Origin: Excoecaria cochinchinensis
Taxonomy: Eukaryota > Streptophyta > Magnoliopsida > Malpighiales > Euphorbiaceae
Direction: 5' to 3'
Length of the DNA: 64,000 bases
NCBI GenBank assembly: GCA_947683425.1
Contig: CANTUQ010000076.1
Coordinates: forward strand, 2,728,001-2,792,000
Within the stretch, counting starts at the first letter, position 1; the number at the start of each line of letters is the position of its first letter. A model generated the notes under the pieces. It saw only the letters and a program-made list of their open reading frames with translations, was not told the DNA's origin and searched no databases. Both the position numbers and the translations under genes were made by a program. Shown piece by piece: positions 23,297-36,000 of the stretch.

Positions 23297-23790
23297 ATCG
23301 GTTCTGGCGAACGGAGAAGAAGACTATGTTTTTTAATGCTTTATGTCTTTTTATTTAAAGAACTCTTTATGACAATTCGGTTATTTTAATGTGATGAATA
23401 GTTTCTGTTTATTGGTATGGTATTTCTAATGATCTCATTTCCTATGATCACGATGTATTCATTCATTTTTGGCATTAACCTAATTAATATGACTCCATCT
23501 AATCTCGAAACTTTGGGGAACCCAAAGAAAATCTTGATAGCATCTATTATGACTCCTGAAGAGAGATTAAAAAGAGAGAAAATAAAAAAATGAAATAAAA
23601 AGTCTTTGCCTGGACCTATAAAGACATGCCAGGAGATGATTATGAAACCACCGAGTACGCTATGCCAGTTTATCCCAAACATAAACCGGCCAAGCAGAAG
23701 TTCAGAAAATTCAAGCCAGAAGGGACAGGAAAAGGTAAAAAGGGAGAATCCATGAGCGGAACCAGGGCTAATTTTTTTACTGAAATGTAA
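23297..23790 (+). pseudogene. Tat pol remnant, RT N-terminal edge
   Basis: After a deletion that removes the protease, the region at about 23500-23720 parallels the linker before RT (NPKKILIASIMTPEER) and, in a shifted frame, KVFAWTYKDMPGDD and VYPKHKPAKQKFRKFKPEG. The RT core does not follow. It has a frameshift, stops and truncation. Confidence 0.65.
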
Positions 23791-24816
23791 TGCCTAATTA
23801 GGTGGATCATCGACATCCCCAGTGGTTAAGAAGAGAAGTGTGTGCATTTGTAAACTATCAGGATTTAGATGAAACTTGCTGGGGAGCAAAAAAATAAAAA
23901 TTAAAAAAAAAAAAAAAAAACACAAAAAAAAATATCATTGACATAGGGACAGTTATCTGGGGGCAAACTTTGTTCAAATCCAGTTGATCTACACATACTT
24001 GCATTTGGCCATTCTTCTTAGCTACTGAAAATGACTTAAAGACTGATTCACAAGTATCCACCTAGTTCAGTGTGAGAGGTATACCCATATCTTGCCATTC
24101 TTCTTGGCTATTGAAAAGGACCTGAAGACTAATTCACAAGCTATCCACCCAGCTCATCAGTATGGGGGGTGTGCAGTATGAGAGGTGAGCTGATGACATA
24201 CAATTGAGATACCAAACAAGAGGAAGGCCAAGAAAGTTATAGAGGAAACCCATGCTGGGCTCTGCAGTTGGAACCCCTACAAGTGTCACCCTTTATTCCT
24301 CGACATATGGGGGAAAAAGCACTGCTGCCTGTTAAAGCACACCAAATCTTTGAGGGGCAGTCATGGAAGCAACGGCTACAGTAGTCAGGCACGTTAAATG
24401 AAAACAGGTCTTGGGAACCCATCACCTCAACCAGTCTGCTCAAGGGACTAGAACAAGATTTCGATACGAAAAAGAACCACTCTCCGAAGGAGCAGCTTTC
24501 CTGGCTAACGAAGATGGAAGCAAATTCGATCAACACCAACGAACTAAAGGAGGGTCCATGGCAGAGGCTAAATAAAGAATAAAAAAATATATAAATAAAA
24601 AAGAGAGAAAATATTCAATCGAGAAAACCCGCGAGGGCCGATTGATAACAGGAGTTTGATACTTTCAGGATCTATTCCGAGATTAGATGAGGTCTCATAT
24701 TTTTTGGAGTTAATGCCAAATAGTGATCATGTGCTATGAAATCGAGTCGAAATGTATGCATTTATACAGTGGTATATCGATGTGACAAGAGCAGTTAATC
24801 GCGCATACTCAAAGTT
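23791..24816. other. Scrambled RT scraps on both strands
   Basis: Plus-strand 23835-23885 reads like the RT motif VCVDYRDLNKAC in degenerate form (VCAFVNYQDLDETC). Minus-strand 23955-24010 reads VAKKNGQMQVCVDQLDLNK, the same RT segment inverted. A block of about 60 bp at 24003-24062 is repeated at 24093-24152. The rest (24160-24816) has no recognisable coding sequence, apart from a match to 13515-13680 near 24600-24770. Confidence 0.55.
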
Positions 24817-25267
24817 GGGGTTAATTTCACTGGTGGTCATCGAACTTATACCAAAATTACGCAAAAGTAACTAAATAATTTTATCTTTCAAAAAAGTCAT
24901 TGAACTTAAAACTATTATACACAAAAGTCATTATGAACGAATTCCGGTCACCGGAAAATCTAGCTGACAGCTCATGTGCACACGCGAACTTAAAACCATT
25001 TCACTAATAGTCATTGAACTTATACCAAAATTACGCAAAAGTAACTAGATAATTTTTTTCTTTCAAAAAAGTCATTAAACTTAAAACCATTATACACAAA
25101 AGTCATTATAAACAGATTCCGGATAGATTTCGGTGACCGGAATCCGTTCATAATGACTTTTGTGTATAATGGTTTTAAGTTCAATGACTTTTTTGAAAGA
25201 AAAAATTATTTAGTTACTTTTGCGTAATTTTGGTATAAGTTCGATGACCATCAGTGAAATCAACCCC
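24817..25267. mobile_element. Mutator-like MITE with 9-bp target duplication
   Basis: Inverted termini GGGGTTAATTTCAC (24817) and its complement ending at about 25267 extend as arms of about 145 bp. CTCAAAGTT is repeated outside (24808-24816 and 25267-25275, with one base of end ambiguity). A 9-bp duplication is characteristic of Mutator-like elements. The left arm is present twice (about 24835-24960 and 25003-25110). There is no transposase. Confidence 0.8.
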
Positions 25268-26024
25268 TCAAAGTTGTCTGGTGCCGGCATAGAATCAGCG
25301 CATTGGTACTATCTACCCTCCGACGCTCTCGCCACTCGGGCACTTCAATCAACTCATTTTTCTACCCACTGGAAAGCCAATCCTACACATCTTCATTACA
25401 AGAACCAAGCTCAGGCAACCATGATCTAAGACGTAAATACACGCTGATTACACCTAAAAGATCTTTTACGACAACTTTAGCCACAAAAAAAAGGGCCGTT
25501 AGAGATGAAAACCGTGACTGGCACTCTAAGCAAAAGTTAGGCCAAAGGGCAAGGTGAAAACCTGGGAACAGATGGTCTATCCTATAAAAAAATGAAATGA
25601 ATAAAAGCCGCTGGATTGGGTTGGGTCCATTCCAACCAACAGGGTTATGTGAAAATCCGCCAAGGACGCATTTCTCGCTAAGAAAAGCTAGCGTGAAAAT
25701 CCACAAGGGACGCACTACCTTCAAATAATGACTACAGGTATCAGAGGAGAACCTCACAATCCCCTAAAGGCATAAAATTCAAAACCAATTCCAGGGGGCA
25801 CCGATCCTACTGCAAATTACGACCAAACCGGCTGTTGCCTCCAAAATCCACTTAGACGAATTCTTGTCCTGCATTCCTGCATACATATCTATCTCACGTG
25901 CATGCTCACCACTTGCATATTTTGCTTCTAAGTCTTGCAGAAAGAAAGAATCAATGCCAACACCAACTCCAACGAAAGGGCAAGCCACAGCATCGATCAA
26001 AACATCAATTCAATCCAAGCCAGC
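25268..26024 (+). other. Tat 3' internal remnant, non-coding
   Basis: Matches the first internal region over 25495-25720 (GATGAAAACCGTGACTGGC, GCAAAAGTTAGGCC, GATTGGGTTGGGTCCATTCC). No open frame of interest. It leads into the tandem array. Confidence 0.5.
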
Positions 26025-26690
26025 TAACCGAAGACCTCTCAGGGGGCGATCAATTGAAGACTTCTCAGGGAGCAGCTAGCCGAAGACCTCTCAGGGGGCG
26101 ATCAACCGAAGACTTCTCAGGGAGAAGCTAACCGAAGACCTCTCAGTGGCCGATCAACCGAAGACTTCTCAGGGAGCAGCTATTCGAAGACCTCTCGGGG
26201 GGCAGTTATTCGAAGACCTCTCAGGGGGTAGCTATCCGAAGACCTCTCAGGGGGCGATCAACCGAAAACTTCTCAGGGAGCAGCTAACCAAAGACCTCTC
26301 AGGGGGCGATCAACCGAAGCCTTCTTAGGGAGTAGCTAACCAAAGACCTCTCAGGGGGCGATCAACCGAAGACTTCTCAAGCAGTAGCTAACCGAAGACC
26401 TCTCAGGGGGCGATCAACCAAAGATTTCTCAGGGAGCGGCGAACCGAAGACCTCTCAGGGGGCGATCAACCAAAGACTTCTCAGGGAGCGGCGAACCAAA
26501 GATCTCTCAGGGGGCGATCAATCGAAGACTTCTCAGGGGGCACCAGTCAACCAAAGACCTCTCAGGGGGCACCGGCCAGTCAAAGACCTCTCAGTGGGCA
26601 CCAGCCAACCGAAAACCTCTCAGGGGGCACCGATCAGCCAAAGACCTCCCAGAGGGCACCACCTCAGAAAGCATAACACTCCAACAATAC
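26025..26690 (+). repeat. Tat 3' tandem array 4 (26-bp unit)
   Basis: About two dozen copies of a unit near CCGAAGACCTCTCAGGGGGC plus GATCAA. Alternate units read CTTCTCAGGGAGCAGCTAA, so a 52-bp higher-order period exists. The same unit, inverted, fills 50340-50715 beside the minus-strand LTR. Frames through it give repetitive R/P/L/S-rich peptides that are not genes. Confidence 0.85.
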
Positions 26691-28139
26691 CATCCAGTCT
26701 AGAGACGTGACCGCCTCAGGTACGTGTCTCTTCCCTCCTTTTCTGAATTTTTGCTCACTTAGGCAGCTAAGTTCTAAGTTCCCTAAAATTGGGGCAACTG
26801 TAGACACCGGGTTCCGAGGCGGTCCAAGATCAGAATTACCCGATTATGAAAATGATACCGGCTCACTGGCAAAAATGTCGAAAATGATGTTTTTCTTGTC
26901 GAAACCCTCGTTATTTTTGGATAAAAATAAACAAATAAATATATCTAAAAAATTATTAGTATTAAAAAAAATTATTAGGAAGTGTTTTTTACATACATAT
27001 CAAAATTTTTGATATTTTAAAAAGGAGAATTAAATTAATTAATCAATTTAATTGAAAAAAAAAGATTTAATATTAAGATAAAAAAATAAAGAAAGAATTT
27101 GAAAAAGAAAAAAAAAAGAAGAATTTAAAAAAAAAATTAAATTCTTAAGTGGCCATTGCGCGGCCACTTTATAAGTGGCCATCACGCGGCCGGCCACTTA
27201 TAAAGTGGCCGCGTCTCATCCCTTGGGCGCGAGCCCATGTGAGCGCGCGTCTCGCACGGGAGCACGCAGCCCATTGGGGCTCGTTTTCCTGCAGGCGCGT
27301 GTGCCACTTGGGGCGCACGTCTTCCCTCCTTCACGCGGACATATTTGCCCGCCCAGTCCCGACCTGTATTTTCTACGTTTCAGTCTGTTTTGACCGCTGA
27401 TTTTTTCCTTTTCTGTGAAATTTTTGAGAAGAAAAATTAAAAGAATAAATTGTCTTTCTTTATTTTGGGACAACCCAGCAAATTAAAACAAAAAATTGGG
27501 TTTCATTTTCGAGGGGGCTGCATTTTTCATTCAGGAAAAAATGTAGTTTTCTCTCAACCAACAAGAACAGCAGCCAAGGGTTTTTCTAAGCAAAAATCAC
27601 CGAAAATTCATAACTTTAATTCTTCTCTGTCCTTTTTATTTTCTTCAAGAATATTTAATTTCTAGATGATTTCGAGCTTGGAATATTAATTTCCTTTCCT
27701 CAAAATTCCATCAAAAATATTTTCTTGACTTAAATTTGTTCAAAAACAGCAATTTTTACATTTTCTTCAAATACTCATCACCACAAATATGACAAGGAGG
27801 ACGGATCGATACACTCCTATTCTCCAATCTATAAAATTCTAAGAGTAAATACTTTGGATCCGCCTTAATTTCCTATTTATTTGTCATTTTAGTCCTTAAT
27901 TTTGTTATTCTTGCCATGTTCATCTTCTATTTCTAATATTCCTAATATTTAGCCACTGTTGATATCCCCATATTTAGTCTCCTTTTATATGCTTCTCTTT
28001 GTGCTTTTTTAGTTTGACTTTCATGGTTTTAACTTTACCCTTTTTTTGCCGATAACTTTTTTTCTTTTGTCATTATCACTATTGTGTTTTGTTTTTTAGT
28101 TGACATCCTGTTTATTGTTATTTTACGGTATTAATATTG

Positions 28140-28141
28140 TT

Positions 28142-28204
<63 letters not shown>

Positions 28205-28510
28205 GTGTTACACTTAGTTATTTCGTGATGTTATTATTATTTATTACTTGGTATTATGTCATTATTATCCTTTATTTATTATTGACCATATTATTGTTAT
28301 ATTATTATTATTATTATCATTATCATTATTATTCTTATTATTATTATTATTGTCGTTATTACTATTTATCATTGTCACTATTATTATTAATATTACTTAT
28401 TATTATTAATATGTTGCATTATTATTATTATTATTATGCTTGTTATTTATATTTATCATTATTATTATTATTATCATTATCATTATTACTATTATTATTA
28501 TTATCATTTC
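28140..28510 (+). repeat. TTA/ATT microsatellite in LTR3
   Basis: Runs of ATT with GTT, CTT and CAT interruptions; the purest part is 28148-28203. It holds the same relative position as the microsatellites in LTR1 and LTR2. Confidence 0.9.
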
Positions 28511-29134
28511 ATTTTGCCATCATTTTTATTATCATTTTTTTTCTTTGGCTTGATTTATTTTAATCTCATTTTGCATGAAGATTGTTTGTTCATTAAATTA
28601 ATTTGCCCAATATTTATTTTGTGTTTACTTAATTTTTAGAATCATTACTAATATTTTTGATGTTAATTTTTGCCTGAAATTTAAATTTAGGTTGCACTGT
28701 GTGAGCTTTCCCGTGGCTCCCCTGATGGGTCACGACACGCAAACGAACACTACGGTTTGGTGAGATCCTTCCGACCCCCCTTTTTTATGTGTTTGGTATT
28801 TATTTGTAAATATTTTTTTATTTATCCACGTGTGCGATAAAAAAATCACAAAAATATTTCTATAATTAAATTGGGATTTTCACTAATAAAATTGGGACCA
28901 ATGTCCATTGATTTAGCCAAGAAATGAAAAATATCACAAAATAAAACGAAGAGTTAGTTTTCTCCAAAAATGGGATGACTCATCCTGGTTTTCCAACTCA
29001 ATAATCAAATGACTCTTCGAACCCTCTTTAAATAAACGCGAAGGAATCAATGTTCCTGAACCTTTGAACAAGTACGAAGGAACCAATGTTCCAACCCAAA
29101 ATGAATATCCTGATTTATGTATGTTTTTCTTATG

Positions 29135-29139
29135 TTTGA
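29135..29139. other. Target-site duplication of the chromovirus, left copy
   Basis: TTTGA here is repeated at 38759-38763. LTR1 has the same word at the corresponding place without an insertion. Confidence 0.9.
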
Positions 29140-30104
29140 TGTCACACCCCATTTGCCCCCTAGTAGAATGAGCCTGTCTGTCTGTTCGTCTGTCTGTCTG
29201 TATGTGTAAGCATTCGCATGTGTACAGTATTTCATAAGGGCATTTCAGTAAAATGTATGATTTTGGGGTTTATTTTTATGTGGGTGCATACATGGCATTA
29301 GTGTGTTTAATTAAATGAAATATACTTGTGTGCACTTGAGCATACTATATTAGGGTGTTATTAGTTGGGAATCACTTGTGTGCTTGTGCTCATATTATTG
29401 TAGGGTACATTTAATTGAGGTTGCATTAGGTGTGTGTAATGTGTGGAGTTAGGGTATGAGTGAGCAAGTTTCACCACCCAAGGAATTGACATGTGTATTA
29501 GGTTTGGGAAAAAGAATAAAGAAAGAAAAGAAAGGTGGAACAAAAATCAGATTCACGTTTTCCTTTCAAACTTCACATTCTTTTTCTTCTTCCTTTTCCC
29601 TTTCCTAATTACTACTCTCTGATAATCTAGTGTGGTTGTGGAAGTTGGTCACTCTTACTCCTAGCTTGGTAAGTGCATAATCTAGTATTTGTCTTACTGT
29701 AAATTGAATCTTCATCTTCTTCCTTGAGTTAGATTTAACTTAGGGTTTTCTTTGTGGATATTCTTGCTGTGATTGTGTTTAGCTGAAGCTCCACGTGATC
29801 CAAAGGGGAAAGAGGTTGCTGGACCTAGTGGAGCTAAGTGAGAGAGACTTAGATTTCAGGTTTGGGAACAATTGCTTGTGATCTGCATAATTTAAGTTTA
29901 CTGGTATTTCTAGGGTTTATATGTTCTTGAACAATTTGAATGTAATTACCTTGAATTAGGTTGATTGAATTCTGGTTTGAGTTGTTTATATGATGTTTGA
30001 ATTGTTTGGAATCTGCCTTGCAAGGTAAGAACAGGTTTGTATGGACTTAAATCAAATTGGGATTGAAATCTGGAAATTCTGGAAAATCTGGAAATTTAGG
30101 TACT

Positions 30105-30445
30105 GTTCTTCGTCGCGCGATTTGCTACACAGGAAGGCAAGTCATGTCACGTGACTCTCGGTCACGACGTGACATGCCTGCTGAGAAGCCAGTCGCGTGG
30201 CCAGCTGAAGAACAAGCAAGTCACGCGACGTGATCTTCGGTCACGTCGTGCGACCTGCGAAGGAAAAAGGCAGATCACGCAACGTGATTTGCGAGGGAGA
30301 AGCAGCGTCACGTCGCGTGACCCTCGGTCACGCCGTGACCTGCAGGAGCATTTCGTGATCCGCGAGGATCACGCAACGCATTTGGCGAGAAATAAGCAGG
30401 TCACGAGACGTGACCCTCGGTCACGCCGTGACCTGCCTGTTGAAT
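30105..30445. repeat. CpG-rich GTCACG-CGTGAC palindrome array in 5' LTR
   Basis: At least six imperfect palindromes of the type GGTCACGCCGTGACC, GTCACGACGTGAC and GATCACGCAACGTGATT lie in about 340 bp. The 3' LTR carries the same block at about 37276-37616. An open frame of 114 codons runs through both copies, but its repetitive TRRDLRSRR-like product reflects the array. Confidence 0.8.
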
Positions 30446-31160
30446 CGTCAGTTTTCTCCGCTCAGCTCGTTTTTCCGAAATTTCTTGGTTTTTAACTCAG
30501 AACTGAACTTGTTATTTCTTCAGAATGGACTTTACTGTTGTATGATGCATATCTTACTGTTTGATGCCTCGATGTGCGTGATGGCATGATTTTCTGATGA
30601 ATTATACGCTATATTCTGAAATGTGATCATTGTGACGCATAGCCTGCTAGAGTCAAGTAAGTGGATAGTTAGGCATGCCTAATAGAGTCTTTAGCTGCAG
30701 CCCTCAGTTCAGTTTGGACCCCGATCAGGTCCCCGTTTGGTTCCTCGCGAACCCTTCAGTATAGAATCTTGTTTAAGATTCCCTCAGTATATAAATAACA
30801 TGTTCTGATAAATGATATAATATTTGACTTGTATCTGTGAGGTACCCTCAGTATTCGATTCGTACCCGTAAGGTACCCTCAGTACACTCGTTATCCACTG
30901 TCTAGAGTCAGCAGGTATTCTTTGAATGTTAATGGAAATGTTCTGATCTGATATGGCTTTGAATGGAATATCTGAATGAGTTTAAGATGAATTACATGAT
31001 GGTTGATTTTGTAATGCATATGAGATTCTGAAAGTATGGTATTTAAATATGGGTATGTTTATATAATGTATGCAACAGTCCTTGCATTCTGCCATTGTGA
31101 ATGTGTTATGCCTTGACGACCACTGTGAGTGGCCGTCCATAATTTATGTGTGTTTCCCCA

Positions 31161-31180
31161 CTAAGCGTTTTATCGCTTAG
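31161..31180 (+). promoter_or_regulatory. Conserved CTAAGCG/CGCTTAG stem-loop, 5' LTR
   Basis: A perfect 7-bp stem with loop TTTTAT, preceded by CCCCA and followed by CACGGTGTTTTTATCCGTG. The last part can form a second small stem (CACGG / CCGTG). The 3' LTR copy is at 38332-38351. Confidence 0.6.
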
Positions 31181-31593
31181 CACGGTGTTTTTATCCGTGC
31201 AGGTGCGGAAGACGTTTTGCCTTGAGAGAGTCGCCGTTATCAAGCCAACACAGAAGGGATTAGTGTAGGGCTCAGTGTTGTATCAATTATTGATTCTTTT
31301 TGTATAGAACTCTCTGTATCAGCTTCCGCTTTTGTATCTATATTTTGTATATGTAATATTATTTATATCAGCTTGTTGATCTGATCATTACTGTAATATT
31401 TTAATTATAGTAATGCATGATCAGCTTTTGCTTTCTGCTTGTTAAGTTTTTAATTATTCTGTATTTCTGAATGTATGTTATGAATAAATGTATACTTTAC
31501 TTTGTATCAGTTTGGTGACACCTTGTCTCATACGGCTTCTCACTCCTTATCGGATGGGAACGCCTACGTATGGGAAGGGGGTGTTACAGTTAG

Positions 31594-31605
31594 TGGTATC
31601 AGAGC
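31594..31605 (+). other. Primer-binding site, initiator Met tRNA type
   Basis: TGGTATCAGAGC lies five bases after the 5' LTR end and is complementary to the 3' end of plant initiator Met tRNA. Confidence 0.92.
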
Positions 31606-31710
31606 ATAGGTTTAGACGTTTCTAGGTGTTGTTATGATTGTTCTGATTTTCTTAGATGCGTATGTGTCTAGATCTGTGTTGGCTGATACGGTTGTTTCTT
31701 GTTTGTTTAG

Positions 31711-33099
31711 ATGGCTTCTAATTCTGCTCATGGTGCGCGTGAGGAGTCCGCCGAGAGTGTGAATCCTCCCGCTGTTGATCAGTCTGTTTCTGTTAATGTG
31801 TCGGCTCAGCATGCTAGGGTTCAGCCCGAGGCCGCAGCCATGCCCTTAGAGGCTATGCTTAGACTGCATCAGGACATGGCTAGGGTATTGGAGAGAGTGA
31901 CTGCTCCTAGAGCACCGATGGAGAATCTGAGGAGAGCAGGAGTTGAGGATTTCTATGGTACTGGGTTGAGTGAGTCTGAGACTGCAGAGAGATGGTTAGA
32001 TAAAGTGAAGCGTGCTCTGAGAGAGATTCGGTGTCCTCCCGACCAGCAGGCAGAGTGTGCTTTAGCTCTTCTTCAGGGGTCTGCTTTTGAGTGGTGGGAG
32101 TTGGTTTGCAGGCATCCTCAGTTACCGGATCCGATTACCTGGGAGTTCTTTGAGGGTGAGTTCATAAAGAAGTACATTACTCAGACCTATAGAGATCAGA
32201 GATGGGCGCAGTTTTTGGGTTTGAGACAGAGAACTTTGTCAGTAGCTGATTATGAGAAAGAGTTCAACAGGTTATCTCGCTATGCCCCTCGAGGAGTTAT
32301 GACTGATGATTTTAGATGCAAGCATTTCGAGGCTGGATTAAATGAGTCATTGAAGATTGCTTTGATTTCCTTGATGTGTATACCTGGGGTTCACTATTAT
32401 CAGATTGTGGAGGCTGCAGTGAGAGCAGAGTTGTCTGAGACAGTGATGAGAGAGAGAGCTCAGAGGAGGAGTGCTTCTCGTGGAGGATCTTCTTCGAGTA
32501 AGAGATCGAGGGACCCTCAGGATGAGTCAGCATCTGGTCCGGCTTCTAGAGGTAGACGTCAGGGTTCTACAGCTGTGTCAGGTTCTGGTAGGGGTGGTAG
32601 AGCTGAGACTACACCAGTTTGTCCTCATTGTAGTAAGTCACATCGTGGTGAGTGTAGGTGGCTCACTGGTGCATGCTTCAGGTGTGGGAGTTCTGAGCAT
32701 CGGTTGGCCGGTTGTCCGAGAGTACAGGAGGATTCAGGTTCCCAGAGAGAGGGCAGTAGGGTCGGTTCGAATGCTTCACAGGCTACCCGTGGCAGAGGCC
32801 GAGGTAGAGGTAGAGGTGGTCGGCATAGGGATGGTGCTGCTTCTGAGACTGTTGAGCATCCTCCTCAGGGTGCCATTAGAGCTTATGCTATGAGAGCCAG
32901 AGATGAGCAGGATGCGCCTGATGTTATTGCTGGTAAGTTCCTACTCCATGACACTGAGTTGTATGCTCTAATTGATCCTGGTTCCACACACTCATACTTG
33001 TGCACAGATAGAGTCATTGATAAATTGCATTCTGTTGATCAGTTAGATTATGAGATTTGTGTGACCAGTCCATTAGGGCATAGTGTCAGTGTGAGTTGA
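31711..33099 (+). pseudogene. gag: Chromovirus gag and start of protease, ends at a premature TGA
   Basis: The product is 462 residues. In order it has a variable N-terminus, the retrotransposon gag core (about residues 94-240, with WLDKVKRALREIRCPP, AFEWWELVCRHP and FEGEFIKKYI), a basic Ser/Arg/Gly-rich stretch, a CCHC zinc knuckle (CFRCGSSEHRLAGC, residues 322-335) and an RG-rich run. The protease motif is ALIDPGSTHSYL with catalytic Asp at residue 422. Gag builds the particle and the protease cleaves the polyprotein. I chose the ATG at 31711 as the first methionine about 105 bp after the primer site. The TGA at 33097 is in the same frame as pol (33136 onward), lies inside the protease and is one transition away from Arg CGA. 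Without it gag-pol would be one polyprotein. Confidence 0.9.
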
Positions 33100-36000
33100 G
33101 TTTTTAGGAGTTGTCCTCTGATTGTTGAGGGAGTTGTGCTTCCAGCGGATCTGATTGAGTTACCCTTCAGAGAGTTTGACTTGATTCTGGGTATGGACTG
33201 GTTGGGTAAGTATCGGGCTGTAGTGGATTGCCATAGGAAGACAGTGGTACTTCGAGATAGAAGTCAGTCTCTTGTGTTTCTGAAAGGTTTGGGTGCTAGT
33301 TCAGTGAATAATGTTATTTCTGCGATGCAAGCTAAGAGATTCATCAGGAAAGGTTGTGAGGCTTTTCTAGCTGTTGTGTTAGATTCCAGGAGGGATCAGG
33401 TTCAGATTGAGGATATTCCTATAGTGCGAGAGTTTGGGGATGTGTTTCCGAGCGAGTTGCCTGGTTTGCCTCCTGAGAGAGAGGTTGAGTTGTCCATTGA
33501 GATCATGCCGGGTACTGCACCTATTTCGAGAGCACCTTATCGGATGGCTCCTGTAGAGTTGAGGGAACTTAAATCTCAGCTACAAGAGTTATTGGATAAG
33601 GGGTTTATTAGACCGAGCATATCTCCATGGGGAGCTCCGGTGCTGTTTGTCAAGAAGAAAGATGGATCCTTGCGGATGTGCATTGATTACCGCCAGATTA
33701 ATAAAGTTACAGTGAAGAACAAGTATCCTTTGCCTAGGATTGAGGATTTATTTGATCAGCTTCGAGGTGCGGGTGTCTTTTCCAAGATAGATCTTCGATC
33801 AGGGTACTACCAGCTTCGTGTTCAGGATGCAGATGTGGTTAAGACTGCATTTCGGACTAGGTATGGCCACTATGAGTTTCTTGTGATGCCGTTTGGTTTG
33901 ACAAATGCTCCAGCGGCTTTTATGGATCTGATGAACCGTGTGTTTAGGCCATACTTAGATCGATTTGTAGTAGTGTTTATTGATGACATCTTGGTGTATT
34001 CCAGGAATGAGAGTGAGCATGAGGAGCATCTCAGATTGGTTTTGCAGATGTTGAGAGAGCATCATTTGTTTGCTAAGCTTAGCAAATGTGACTTCTGGCT
34101 TCGAGAAGTGTCATTCTTGGGTCACATCATTTCAGCTAGTGGTATTCAGGTTGATCCAGCTAAGATTGAGGCGATTGTTGATTGGAGAGCGCCTCGAAAT
34201 GTTCAGGAAGTGAGGAGTTTCCTCGGTTTAGCAGGTTATTACCGACGGTTCGTTAAGGGATTTTCTGTGATTGCTGCTCCTATGACTAGATTGTTGAGGA
34301 AAGGAGTTAGATTTGAGTGGTCAGACAGGTGTCGGTCTTGTTTTGATCGGTTAAAGCAGTTGCTTGTTGAGGCTCCTATCCTTACTCAACCCATCTCGGG
34401 TAAGGAGTTTGTTATTTACAGTGATGCTTCTGGAGTTGGTCTTGGTTGTGTGCTTATGCAGGAGGGTAAAGTAGTGGCTTATGCTTCTCGTCAGTTGAAG
34501 CCACATGAGAAGAACTATCCGATGCATGATTTAGAGTTGGCAGCTGTAATCTTTGCTTTGAAGATTTGGCGTCATTACTTGTATGGGGAAAAGTGTAGGA
34601 TCTTCTCGGACCACAAGAGTTTGAAGTACTTCCTTTCACAGAAAGAGTTGAACATGAGGCAGCGCAGATGGCTTGAGTTGTTTAAGGACTACGACTGCAT
34701 TGTGGATTACCATCCTGGTAAGGCCAATGTAGTTGCAGATGCTTTGAGTCGTAAGTCAGTTTCAGCCTTGTTCTTGAGGCGTTTCAGATGGCGATTTGGT
34801 TCGGATGGGGCTTTGCTTGCCCAGCTGCGTGTGAAGCCTACTTTGAGACAGTTGATTGTGGATGCTCAGAGAGATGATGTGAGACTTCAGCGGATTGTGC
34901 TTGAGGTTAGAGCGGGTAAGCCATCAGAGTTCTCAGTTCAGGATGAGGTACTTATGTTCAGAGATCGCCTGTGTGTGCCAGAGTCTGAGGATTTGAGGAG
35001 ACAGCTTTTGAGTGAGGCGCATAGTTCAGTCTTTACTATGCATCCGGGCAGTGAGAAGATGTACAGAGATATGAAGCAATTCTATTGGTGGTCTGGTATG
35101 AAGCGTGATATAGTGGATTTTGTTTCCAAGTGCTTGACTTGTCAGCAGGTGAAGGCAGAGCATCAGGTTCCTTCAGGTTTGCTTATGCCTTTATCCATTC
35201 CTGAGTGGAAATGGAGTGATATCACCATGGACTTTGTTTCTGGCTTGCCTTTGACTCAGAGGAAGCATGATTCGGTTTGGGTTATTGTGGATCGGCTTAC
35301 GAAATCAGCTCACTTCTTGCCGGTTAGAGTGGACTACTCCATGGACAGATTAGCCAGTATCTATGTAGATGAGATAGTTCGACTGCATGGTGTGCCTTTG
35401 TCCATAGTGTCAGATCGAGATTCGAGGTTTACTTCCAAGTTTTGGAAGGAGTTACAGAGAGCTTTGGGCACTAGGTTGAACTTCAGTACAACGTTTCATC
35501 CTCAGACCGATGGTCAGTCAGAGCGAGTTATTCAGATTCTGGAGGATATGATGAGGGCTTGTACTTTGGATTTTCCGGGCAGTTGGGACAGATATGTATC
35601 ATTGATGGAGTTTGCCTACAACAACAGTTTTCAGTCGAGTATTGGTATGGCACCATATGAGGCTTTGTATGGTCGTCAGTGTAGGACTCCGATTTGTTGG
35701 ACAGAGCTATCCGAGAGATCTATGATTGGACCCGACTTGGTTAGAGATACTGAAGAGAAAATCAGAGTAGTACAGCGGAATTTGAAGGCAGCAAAGGATC
35801 GACAGAAGTCTTATGCCAATTTGAAAAGAAAAGATGTGCATTTTGAGATCGGAGACAAGGTTTTCCTTAAAGTTTCTCCTTGGAGGAGAGTGCTTCGATT
35901 TGGAAAGAAGGGTAAGCTGAGTCCTCGTTTCATTGGACCTTATGAGATTTTGGATAAGGTGGGACCTGTAGCCTACAGATTAGCGCTACCGATGGAGTTA

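Larger units (their letters stand above)
29140..31588 (+). repeat. 5' LTR of the chromovirus
   Basis: A 2449 bp LTR with TGTCACACCCC start and GGGTGTTACA end. It contains a CpG-rich array of imperfect palindromes (30105-30445) and the CTAAGCG stem (31161-31180). No strong TATA box is evident at the place where the related LTR at 46616 has one; the matching stretch near 29510 reads AAGAATAAAG. Confidence 0.95.

Noticed and set aside
24817..25267. Stowaway or Tourist MITE
   Set aside because: The flanking duplication is 9 bp and not TA or TTA, which fits Mutator-like elements.
26025..26690. Repetitive protein gene in the 26-bp array
   Set aside because: Frames are by-products of the tandem unit; the same unit occurs inverted at 50340-50715 beside another LTR.
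30151..30495. 114-codon frame present in both chromovirus LTRs
   Set aside because: It lies in the palindromic CpG array, is repetitive, and its duplication simply reflects the two LTR copies.
34454..34639. Antisense frame inside chromovirus pol
   Set aside because: It is a shadow of the RNase H coding sequence with no domain of its own.
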